Assembly (NCBI GenBank): GCA_946803715.1
Contig: CAMPET010000045.1
Coordinates: 113,168-162,752, forward strand
Source: Beroe ovata
Lineage: Eukaryota; Ctenophora; Nuda; Beroida; Beroidae
Reading direction: 5' to 3'
DNA length: 49,585 bases
Shown here: in pieces, positions 29,710 to 38,396 of the stretch
Layout: each line of letters opens with the position of its first letter
Numbering within the stretch: position 1 is the stretch's first letter
The notes under the pieces: model-generated
What the model was told of the DNA's origin: nothing
Databases searched by the model: none
The model's input: only the letters and a program-made list of their open reading frames with translations
Position numbers and translations under genes: made by a program

Positions 29710-30830
29710 AAAGAAAACAAGTGTGTTCTTGTCTTGTAATTGCGATCCGGATCATGTTAATATGACGTCATTATTCAAATTATGCAGAAAGGTCATTATG
29801 GTGCATGTAAGTATATTGTCTTCGTGTAAGTGTAATGTATGAACGGCTTATGAAGCGACCTTTCAAAGTCATTATGTAGTTAATGTGCGCACAAATTTAA
29901 CTTGACTTCTACTCCGTCGATCATCTGTACCGAGGTAAGAACAAGTAAGTCAAAGTAAGTCATTAATGAACCATAACGAAACTGCATATCGTACGTACGT
30001 GATGTAATAATCATAATCTATTCCAACTGGCCTATTCCCATGGCTCTTATTTTAAACAAATGCCATCCCTTAGATGTGGACCTCGGCTATCTTAATCCCT
30101 CGGCCTCCTTGTAATCACTTTGCTCATTTCTATTTGTTATACCGCGGTAGTAATATATTTGTAATAAGCGTAGCCGGTAACTATTTTATAATTATAACAT
30201 AGTACTATATCTTCAGTTAGGTCAGTTGACTTGGCCAATGGCCACGCGTCCCACGCGTCCGTCTATAGTCCACATCCTCCGGCCCATTTCCTAGCCGGGA
30301 ATCACTTGCTCGGGGAAATTACTGTAGTTTCTCTTTATTCGCACACTAAGGCATCTAGACCGGTGTAACACCTGCCAGGCATCCCGAGTTGAAAGGCTAT
30401 TTATCTATCATCCAGCTGGGTATTATTGAACAAAACTGTTTCCTATCAAAATAATATAGTCGAAGAACTATTATGCGGAGTTCACCTCATCGAGATGACG
30501 CAACTGACCCATAATCCCTAGTGTGCTAAACTGCAATCGTCGATTTAGGTGAGTACTCAGTCACATTAATGTGATATGTTTATGGTAAATGCTGCGCAGC
30601 TTATGCATAGGCTCACGAACAAGAGCCAAAGTATATCGCCATATTATGGAATATTACTGCTGGTGCTACCTACTGTTAGGAAAACTATTGCTTAGAGAAA
30701 TAGAGTTAATTTAAATCAAAGATTAGTATGAATATGATTGTAGCGACGAATGTGCAAGCGTAACACCAACAGGAGTTCGACAATAACTATCAAGAAAATG
30801 TAACTATGATGCGAAAGTCGCTCAACCTCA
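29710..30830. other. Intergenic region, with adapter-like sequence at 30242-30261
   Basis: No clear gene. The CCACGCGTCC-type doublet at 30242-30261 resembles a cDNA-library adapter (see findings). A GTGAGT donor-like site near 30549 might end a non-coding first exon for the ORF at 30838. Confidence 0.35.
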
Positions 30831-30837
30831 GGCAAGT

Positions 30838-31128
30838 ATGACAGATACGAGACGAAATATCTATGGAGTGATAGTGTTATCGCTGATCCGATGTGGGTTA
30901 CTTATTTTTCAGGCTCCAATGTGGGCTAGCTGGTTTGTGCTTATGAAGATTATGGGCTTGGTGCTAGTTTCGGTTTCTCATTTTATTTGGGAGTTGTGGT
31001 ATGCCTTTCATACCTCAATATCAGTGCCCATGCCCTGGTTAGTCCCGGCGAACATCGCCCACTTTATTATCATGCTCGCTTTTATCAATGAACAGATTGA
31101 GTCGGAATCAGACAAGGAGTTTAGGTAA
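30838..31128 (+). CDS. Small hydrophobic protein or exon, unknown
   Basis: 96 codons from ATG 30838, just after an acceptor-like cctcag. Composition is strongly membrane-like (WASWFVLMKIMGLVLVSVSH; PWLVPANIAHFIIMLAFINE), ending in an acidic tail. The last codons overlap a GTAAGG donor-like site, so this may be an internal exon. No family recognised. Confidence 0.3.
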   Translation: MTDTRRNIYGVIVLSLIRCGLLIFQAPMWASWFVLMKIMGLVLVSVSHFIWELWYAFHTSISVPMPWLVPANIAHFIIMLAFINEQIESESDKEFR

Positions 31129-31295
31129 GGTAAATAATTAGGTGCAATACTATTCATCACATAACACTTCACTCCGATATAACGTTCCATCAACTTGCAT
31201 CAGTCGCATAAACAAACTTCGAGACTGAAGAACTTAAGCAAAGGTTTCGACTTGATTTTGAAATGCCCAATTTTTGTAAGTGCTTCAGCTTAGAT

Positions 31296-31392
31296 CTCCG
31301 GGCACCAGAGTTAAGCCTCAGCAGTCTTATGAGAAATTTTTTGTCTCTGGGCACCAGAGCGCTAGTTCCTTCTAGGTCTCTGGGCACCAGAG
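31296..31392. promoter_or_regulatory. Three copies of a dyad CTCTGGGCACCAGAG
   Basis: Copies at 31296-31310 (one mismatch), 31345-31359 and 31378-31392, each a CTCTGG/CCAGAG inverted repeat around GCA. They lie 25-120 bases upstream of a TATA box, as enhancer repeats would. Confidence 0.6.
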
Positions 31393-31416
31393 TTAGAAGT
31401 TGTCGAACTGAGCTCT

Positions 31417-31424
31417 TATAAAGG
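31417..31424 (+). promoter_or_regulatory. TATA box of a GC-rich promoter-like region
   Basis: TATAAAGG, with an initiator-like TTCAGCC about 33 bases downstream (31450-31456). The surrounding 400 bases are GC-rich relative to neighbours. Confidence 0.5.
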
Positions 31425-31894
31425 CGAGCTCCCCTCTCGCCGCGCGTTGTTCAGCCGTCATAGCACGTGCATATCAGGGACAAGGCGACCTGGTCCAATG
31501 GATGGCGTCCATGCCAAGGATGCAGTCATATGCATTGTACCAAGTGCGCATCATCTCTGGTGACGCAGCGTGAATCAGCGTAGTCTGAGATTCACGTGAT
31601 CTGCCCGTGGTTTGCTCGTGACAATTCAGGACCTCCACACCGCGCGCTACGTTGAGTACTAAGCAGCAGCTGCGAGCTATCCTATCTGTGACGTCACGAG
31701 CAGCTTTGTTCACGCCAGAGAGAGAGTTGCCGCTGCATTCCCGCGCGGCTCAACAAAAAGGGGTGGCCCCTGGACCATGAGACCTGCTGTGATGCGCGAC
31801 ATTCTATTCTAAAAATGCGCGACTCACAATTCCCAGGTGCATTCTATTATCACACTGGTGGAACATAACCATATTAACCCCAACCCATAAGTAC

Positions 31895-32576
31895 ATGTAC
31901 CAGGTACTTATAGTACTTGTCATCATCCTCGCAAGAGGGGGGAACAGTGACGTTCCCGACACGGTAATGACTGACATCGGAATAACGAAAGAGAGATTCG
32001 GGAAAGCGATAAGCGTCACCGAGGATCTTATGGTGTCAGTAATCCTGAAATTACCCAACATTTCCAGTATTGCTGATGAAAAACAATTCAGCCATAAAAT
32101 GAAACTTCTATTTGATCCATCATCCATCCCAACAAGGGAGATGAACATGGTCAGAGCAAGAGTTACAGAAGAAGTCGTAGTGGAGACGGACGTCATGGTA
32201 ACAAACCTGGCGGACTGTTGGACTGTAATGACCAGACTGGGTCTGAAGATCGAGATCGCTGCCCTGGAAGAATCCAGGGCATGCGAAGCAGAAAAATCAG
32301 CAATGAGCTCGACTTCACCCAGGATGGTCAGGGCAGGACACTAGCGGCTAAGGCCAGAACCCTGACGCTGGTGTTTTATGTGAAGAACAGAGCCGGGGAG
32401 TTCCACCGTGCCGTGGATTCCTGGAGAGATGGGATGGAACAGGCGACAGCCGACCTCAGTCTCCAGGAAGCAGAAACAACTCTGCGGGACGCACTGAGGG
32501 GTCTCCTGGACAGGCTCTGGTGGATATACAACCTGGATGTGGGCATAGCGGGAACAACCCGCCTCACACCAGGTTC
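31895..32576 (+). pseudogene. Secreted-type ORF pair, probably frameshifted, unknown family
   Basis: The first frame (31895-32344) opens with a signal-like MYQVLIVLVIILARGG and then VPDTVMTDIGITKERFGKAI. The second frame (about 32218 to the N at 32577) continues with protein-like sequence (KARTLTLVFYVKNRAGEFHR; ATADLSLQEAETTLRDALRG). The change of frame near 32210-32230 suggests a frameshift in one gene. An envelope-type protein of a retroelement would fit the TATA/dyad region upstream, but no specific motif supports it. The N at 32577 cuts the 3' end. Confidence 0.35.
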
Positions 32577-32584
32577 NGGTGAAA

Positions 32585-34214
32585 ACTCTGTCCCATTCAT
32601 CTGTCATATTCAAAGAATATAGGAATGGGTCAAGGTTGAAGATCACCTGCAGTCCATCGGTTATAACACTGATCAAGCTATGAGCTTGAATTATCTATGT
32701 TGCAGGCATTCCTGTTTGCGGTAATAGTGGAATTTCCAGCTGCAGTACACAAGTAGAGTGGTAAGTAAGGATTGTTGATGACGGTGTCTTCCGTTACACG
32801 TCTGCCGTTTCGAGTGTAGTGTTTTGTAGGACCGTGAAATCTTCACCAATGTGAGAATGTAACTGCACCAAGATACCTACATGTCGGAATGCTGTAGTTG
32901 CATCTCTAATCACCAAGTTAAATGTAATTTGATTAACTTATTAGGTATTCAATCTAAAATTTATACATAATAACCTTGCAATTGATATCTTGTAATCAAT
33001 AACATGTCAAAAGAATATAATATATAATTAAAGTTCAAATCTTCATCACAGAGTTATGAACAAACGCCGTCATTGTTAATCTAAAGCTCTTTTTGTGAGG
33101 TCATTGATTATAGTGATAGTCAAGTTAATTTTAGACAATGACTGTGTTTAGCCATAAAAATAGTTAAATTACTGTAAACTTAAATATCTTCCAGTCACTG
33201 AGTCTTCAAAGAAAAAGATGTGTCTCAGTGCCGATAATAGTCTTGTCAGGACTTGTTTCAAAGGAGCTAAATCATTATAGTTCATGACGTTTAAAGTCTC
33301 TTTTAAGGCATGAGGAGCCTCTAGGGAAAGTGATATTCTTACTTTGATGAAATTGATCAAATGTTTTCTGAGCCTAGCAGGATGTATGTGTGATTTAAGA
33401 ATAATTTCGGCTTCATTGAGTAAAAAAGTGTCTATGTGAAGGAGGAAAGAGGCTAAAGTGTTGTTTTCATTAGGAGCGTCTGTGATGATAAAGGAATTAA
33501 TACGGGATATTCCAAGATTTATTGTTAACGAGATGCGGTCCAAGTGATGATCCAAGAGATGCGATGGTAGAAATGATGGGGGAAGAGGTTTAAGTGAGGT
33601 CTGTAATTCCGGGACGTGAGGTGTTTGGTAGAGGGATTGCATAAGGGTAGGGCCTGAGAGGAGATCAGGAGGTGCCATAACTGATGGGGTATCAGAATTA
33701 GTTTTGTTTGTGTTTAGAAGAAGGGGATAGACGATTATGAGAACGGAAATACGATTATCTACTTCATGACCATTTATAAGTAAAGCTCATATTGTTTGGC
33801 TGTCAGTTGTACTTCCAGGATCTCTACAATGCAGTATGAGACCCGTGAGAGATATGGTAGTTGCGTTCATATTGGTCTCTTGCCAGCAACACGTTGGCAC
33901 TAAGAGCAGGTATTATTGCAATTTTGCTAATGAGTATCCTCCTCCTGTGTAGCCATTCATCTAATCTTCATGATTGTATCTTGATATAGCACGCCACCTG
34001 CCTGATACGCTTCGCAGCTTCATTGGCTAGCGTGATTGCTTAAAAGTTGTCCCTTACCTATTACTCTATGATCAGATCTTTCTCAATATTCCTTGCTAGT
34101 TGTTTCTCATACTATTTGTTGTTGTATCACTATGAAAGCAAATAGATTCATGTGTTGGACCGAATGTCGTAGTTATGGATAAAACGAGAGTAGGATATTA
34201 ACCAATACCTGATT
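32585..34214. repeat. Copy 2 of the 1.6 kb dispersed repeat
   Basis: Direct-orientation match to 15690-17600 (minus the overlap artefact). The last 1.05 kb is essentially identical to 16542-17600, the first part slightly diverged. Bounded by single Ns at 32577 and 34215. Confidence 0.75.
33169..33678 (-). CDS. Helical 169-residue ORF within the repeat, copy 2
   Basis: Identical in translation to the ORF at 16544-17053. Function unknown. Confidence 0.4.
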   Translation of the reverse strand: MAPPDLLSGPTLMQSLYQTPHVPELQTSLKPLPPSFLPSHLLDHHLDRISLTINLGISRINSFIITDAPNENNTLASFLLHIDTFLLNEAEIILKSHIHPARLRKHLINFIKVRISLSLEAPHALKETLNVMNYNDLAPLKQVLTRLLSALRHIFFFEDSVTGRYLSLQ

Positions 34215-34215
34215 N

Positions 34216-34694
34216 CATCGTAAAATGTCACAGTATTGTCTGTGAAAGATATTTGAGCTCTAGCCTCAGCCAAGAAGTGTGCACCTATGATGAGGTGCTG
34301 TGAAATCTCCGCAACAATGGCTTTTATCGAGACTGTAAGTCCCGCAATATTGATTTTTAAATGAGTATGTCCATGTGTTGTCAATTTTTGTTTGTCTGGA
34401 CCCTGCAAGCATTGTGAGGAGTCTATTAGTATGATGTTTTGCTCTGATCGTAGATTTTTAAAAGTAGTGTAATTGATTATGGCTATTGCATTACACCCAG
34501 TGTCCAGAAGTGTGGGAATTTCACAATCCCCAAGCTTGACTGTTATATATGGCAGAGTTTTGGAAGATGCACTTATCTTGGTCTCCGTTGACGATGGACT
34601 TCACGAAAATTTACCATAGCGTTCAAGCCATGTGGGCGATTGTCACCATTGCCATATTGATTATTAAATCTAGGTGGACAATTGTCTCTCTAGG
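34216..34694 (-). CDS. Displaced gag-end/aspartic protease fragment of the retrotransposon
   Basis: On the minus strand 34694-34647 repeats the Gag C-terminus found at 25067-25114. It then runs into a retropepsin with the catalytic LLDTGCNAIAIINY and a C-terminal HLIIGAHFL flap/loop motif, ending at the N at 34215. By gene order this belongs in the 23636-24340 gap. Its presence 10 kb away between two Ns points to mis-scaffolding. The frame is intact. Confidence 0.75.
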
Positions 34695-34734
34695 TACTCA
34701 CTAGCGATTTGTTTTCTTGTCGGCCTTGATTATT

Positions 34735-35010
34735 CGTAACTTGCATTGCTAGAGTGCCAACTACAAATGGTAGTATTAATTACAACTTTTTAATGTTAGT
34801 TAATAATCAATGTGTTTCAGGAGGGGAACGCCAGCCCCCGTACAGCCGCCAGTACCGCGGCTACTTGCAATAGAGGCAGCACCGACTGCCTCTATAGCCC
34901 CAAGGCCGCCCAGCCCCGATGCCCATCGGGTACGGCCTGTGGCCATAGTACGGCCATTCCGAGTGAGTCAATGTTTCTTTCAATCGAAATACAAACATAC
35001 ATACATACAT
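34735..35010 (+). repeat. Copy 2 of the proline-rich exon cassette repeat
   Basis: Matches 18098-18390. Contains exon-like segment 34821-34962 between tgtgtttcag and GTGAGT. Confidence 0.6.
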
Positions 35011-35254
35011 ATGCACATTACACATACACCTCCTGACAAAAACACACCTATATGCACACATCCATACACATACACATACACATACACACATAATGCATAT
35101 ACATATACATATACATACATATCAGGGGGCTGGCAAGCCCCCCGCGGCATCTGTAGCTAATGTTGAACATGCGAGCAAAAAGGGCCCGAAGGGCCCTTTT
35201 TGCGAGCTCGGTCACCGGGGAGGCCCGAAGGGCCGACTTGGTGAGCTTCGTGCG
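34821..35254 (+). CDS. Two exon-like segments encoding a proline-rich then Gly/Pro/Lys-rich peptide
   Basis: Exon A is 34821-34962 (frame from 34822; RLLAIEAAPTASIAPRPPSP is central), ending at a complete codon before GTGAGT. Exon B starts at 35126 after atatcag in phase 0 (GAGKPPAASVANVEHASKKG, then GPKGPF and GGPKGRLGEL) and is open to the N at 35255. The frame of exon A is supported by comparison with 18181-18334: a 12-base length difference and mainly synonymous changes. Gene identity and the other exons are unknown. Confidence 0.45.
34992..35123. repeat. ACAT/ACATAC microsatellite
   Basis: Imperfect CATA/ACACAT runs between the two exon-like segments. Confidence 0.7.
35175..35203. other. 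Perfect 13-bp stem-loop with GAA loop
   Basis: GCAAAAAGGGCCC / GGGCCCTTTTTGC around GAA, inside exon-like segment B. A second GGCCCGAAGGGCC hairpin follows at about 35222-35234. Confidence 0.6.
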
Positions 35255-35255
35255 N

Positions 35256-35990
35256 ATATGTTTTCTTGTCGGCCTTGGGCAATTTAAATGGATGCATGAG
35301 GACCATGGGCTATGGCTGTCAACTAAGATACCTCTTTTCTTGAACTAAAGCATTGCTAGAGTGCTAGAAACATATCCTAGCTTAGTTACAATTTTTAATG
35401 CTGCCTTTTAAACAGCCCCCCAAACTGCTGAAGATAAATACTACTATAATTTGAAATTTTATTCATAAAATGAAATCTCGCCGTCGCCTATGTTTATTAA
35501 CACCTTCCGAATTTGTTAGGCGGGGAAGAATACGACGTCCACCATCAGAGCTGTAGAACTAGATGATGAACGGCCAGGGGGTTTAAAAAGTACGAATAAT
35601 GCAAATGAATATTGTTATATTTTGTATTGATTGTTTCAATTCCTGTGGATTCTAAGTGGTGATGAGGGAACCCAGAAATTCTGGGTTCCCTCCAGAATTG
35701 TTCCAGAATTGTACTTGAACTTGTAGGGCCAGTTTGTTATTCATTTATGGTACCTATTGCTTAATTCACTTTATTCGGAGTTCATACCGTGTGTCTCAAT
35801 GTTTAACCTGGGTTTAACATTCAATTATGCCAAAAATTTTAGTGATTATTGCAAAATGAAGTGGAAGATTCCACACTTGTACCTGTGTCGATGCAACAAT
35901 AAGGCAACAATAAGACAGACAAATATTCAGTAATACTCGAGCCACGTGTGTGAGCGGATTGGTGTACCTATAACCGGTACGGGGGGGGGG
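35256..35990. other. Intergenic region with a 25-base palindrome
   Basis: No gene recognised. It includes a perfect inverted repeat (12-base arms GGGAACCCAGAA/TTCTGGGTTCCC, 35666-35690) and a G-homopolymer at about 35981-35991. Confidence 0.35.
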
Positions 35991-35994
35991 GCAG

Positions 35995-36090
35995 AAAGTG
36001 ACGCGCACATTATAATGTGCACCTGTATACAGGTGGGGTTACAATAGCTTACAATTACAATTGCTTACAATTACAATTGCACGTCACTTT
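35995..36090. mobile_element. Short MITE-like element
   Basis: 13-base terminal inverted repeats with one mismatch (35995-36007 and 36078-36090, AAAGTGACG-type). Inside, two abutting perfect palindromes (36005-36020 and 36021-36034) and a short tandem ACAATTGCTTACAATT-like repeat. Target-site duplication not resolved. Confidence 0.5.
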
Positions 36091-36683
36091 TTCCTCCCCT
36101 TACATCGACGTGTCCACGTATGACGGATTACAATAGTAGATGTGGCCCGTATCCCTCGTGATTCACTAATCATGACATGTGGATGTGGCTTACAAACACA
36201 GTGTTTGAATGCGATGTCAGCTTTGTGACAAAGTCTGTGAATGACTACATGTCTGCACGAGCTAAATCAAAGGCTAGGGCTGTAATGCAAAATAGATACA
36301 TGACAAAACTCATATACCTACTGCGAGTTTGTCTGAAATTCCTCAGCACCAAGTTAAGATTTGTGTGCCAAAGTATGAATTAATTGCAATCCACTAATAT
36401 GCAGTTGCAGTTTGACTTCTATTTTTTGTCCATTGAGGATTTAATTCTATGAGTAAGAGTTTTTATTCAAGACTGGAAGTTCAGATGTATATCTCAATAT
36501 CTCATGACAAAAGATTGAAGAAATAAAATTTGAATAGGTAACAAATCAAATCATGAATACGGCCGAAAACACAGCCAAATCATAAAGTTAAGCACAGTCA
36601 AAACTCAGCTCGGCATGAAAATGAAACATAGCCGTATACCCTGTATTAGTATATCACTGTCCTGCACTGCTATATTTACTAAG
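36091..36683. other. Intergenic region, no gene seen
   Basis: AT-rich spacer 3' of the cathepsin-like gene. A plus-strand ORF of 68 codons (36177-36383) has no supporting features. Confidence 0.3.
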
Positions 36684-38396
36684 CTATGAATACCGGACGC
36701 CACTTACCATATCATTGAGCTGCAAATTATCCAAATTCCCGTAGTACCCCTGTGTCTTCTTGCAGTCCCAACTGTACACATCGGCACATAGTTCCCACGC
36801 ACCCCCTCGTGTGTAAGACGACGAGAATCTGTCATTGTTATCGTGTCCTATCCAGGGGTATGAGCCGTAGTAACTCTGCATAGTGCCACGCCCATGTGTG
36901 TGGTGGAAGAGGGAAATTATTTCTGGTGAGGCGGGGAGAGCTCGGATGGATGAGATGTCGTGAGCGAAGCTGTAGTCATCCAAGTTGGAATATTCGCCCG
37001 GTCCGAGGATTCCCAGCGAAAAGTCCCGCCAGAATATGCCCTCGGGGGCGTAATCTTTCTGGTTGTAGACGATGAAGTATCCGTAGTGGACTTTTATGGA
37101 AAATGTGGACTTCCACATTCCGTAGGGCGTAAGATCGGCGACTGACCCGTAGAATGTGACGGACACATCGCGGAAATCTCTAGCCGAGTAGAGGGTTATC
37201 TTTGCCTTGACGTAACACTCCTGAGTCCTGGAATCCCAGCAGCAGCCCTGTGACTCGCACGTATTCTGTGATGTTTCGTGATAGGAGTGGTGCCAGCATG
37301 GTTGTCGGTGTGGTATCGGCACATGGTAACACTCGTCATATTTGTCAGTGGGTGTCATGGTGATGGAGATAGCCCTGCTCGAAATTTGGCAATTGTTGTC
37401 CTGAAATCGGGACAGGTAGAAGTGTCCGTTTTGGCCCCAGCCGACACCCCAGCTGTTCTTAATGATCCACTTCTGGGGCTGGTACCCGACAACCGTGACA
37501 GCATGATTGATGTTCTTCGAGCTGTCACAAGTCGTGTAATCCGTTCCGTAGATGCCAAACTTGTAGAAGAAGAGATCTCTCGCAGCATATACTCCAGCAG
37601 TGATCGGTCCTATACTGGACACCGCCTCCATCAAATAGCTATCACCCACAGGGAGTCTCTTGTACTTGTCAATCGTAGCTCTTCCCACGGCATTCCTTGT
37701 CAATGCCATCTGACAGTCACCATCATAATACTCCCTGCGTTCTGCTAGAGCCTGCCCATAGAAAGCGTAGAAAAACGCCTTGTCCATGTAGCCATTCCCA
37801 CAGTAGCTCTGCACGAGTGAGCACTGGTAAAGCTGGTGTAGGGATAGCAGGACGATCTCGTCTGTGAGTTTCTTATACTGGGACTCCATAGCGTACATGG
37901 CAGCTACTGCCCACGACCCGTATCGACATGAATATGACCGTGATACGTCAGCGGATGGGAAGCTAGCTCCCAGGGTCCTTCTGTAGTCGGCCGAGAGGGG
38001 GATTGTACCAGATCGCTTGTCTGCGATCACCTCTTCTTCAGCTGAGTCCATCAGGTCAGTCATGTTGAGTCCCAGATAGGTGTCCAGTTCGTCATCCGAG
38101 AGTGTAGCAAACTGGTTCAGCTCCGACTTTATATCTAGATCAGTACCATGATCCAATGCTTCTTTGGAGAGTCTGTGGTAGTTATTCTCGAATATTTGGA
38201 ACCTTTGGCTGTCGTCCAAGTCAACATCGTCTGCTGCCTTATCGTCAAACTCAAATTCCATCTTCCATGCTCGGTATGCATCTCTGGCGTCTTTCACATC
38301 CAAAACATCGATACCCTTGGCACTGACTCCGTGTAGCGATGATGTCACGATTAGTATGGCGATGACATTGACAAGGAAGTGGCGGTGAACTGTCAT
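36684..38396 (-). CDS. Secreted papain-family protein with Ser in place of catalytic Cys, fused to a trefoil domain and two beta/gamma-crystallin-like repeats
   Basis: 570 residues, one exon. Domains in order: signal peptide (about 1-26); I29-type inhibitory propeptide (about 40-110, RFQIFENNYHRL, ELNQFATLSDDEL); C1A papain-like domain (about 135-345); P-type trefoil (about 353-398, six Cys); two crystallin-like repeats (about 399-570) ending NLDDYSFAHDISSIRAL and NLDNLQLNDMVSGVR. In the C1A domain the residue before the conserved Trp is Ser161 (YGSWAVAA, codon TCG at 37914-37916), while His298 (NHAVTVVGY) and Asn314 (KNSWG) are kept. The usual oxyanion Gln motif (QG.CG) is also changed. Ser-His-Asn is the silicatein-type triad. 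Proteolysis is therefore doubtful; a secreted lectin-like, structural or condensation role is possible. Domain calls are strong, function unknown. Confidence 0.85.
   Translation of the reverse strand: MTVHRHFLVNVIAILIVTSSLHGVSAKGIDVLDVKDARDAYRAWKMEFEFDDKAADDVDLDDSQRFQIFENNYHRLSKEALDHGTDLDIKSELNQFATLSDDELDTYLGLNMTDLMDSAEEEVIADKRSGTIPLSADYRRTLGASFPSADVSRSYSCRYGSWAVAAMYAMESQYKKLTDEIVLLSLHQLYQCSLVQSYCGNGYMDKAFFYAFYGQALAERREYYDGDCQMALTRNAVGRATIDKYKRLPVGDSYLMEAVSSIGPITAGVYAARDLFFYKFGIYGTDYTTCDSSKNINHAVTVVGYQPQKWIIKNSWGVGWGQNGHFYLSRFQDNNCQISSRAISITMTPTDKYDECYHVPIPHRQPCWHHSYHETSQNTCESQGCCWDSRTQECYVKAKITLYSARDFRDVSVTFYGSVADLTPYGMWKSTFSIKVHYGYFIVYNQKDYAPEGIFWRDFSLGILGPGEYSNLDDYSFAHDISSIRALPASPEIISLFHHTHGRGTMQSYYGSYPWIGHDNNDRFSSSYTRGGAWELCADVYSWDCKKTQGYYGNLDNLQLNDMVSGVRYS

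Noticed and set aside
36703-36712. GTAAGT donor-like site near the end of the cathepsin/trefoil/crystallin ORF (minus strand), suggesting a further exon
   Set aside because: The frame continues past it to NDMVSGVR, the normal ending of a crystallin repeat, and then stops, so the ORF end looks genuine.
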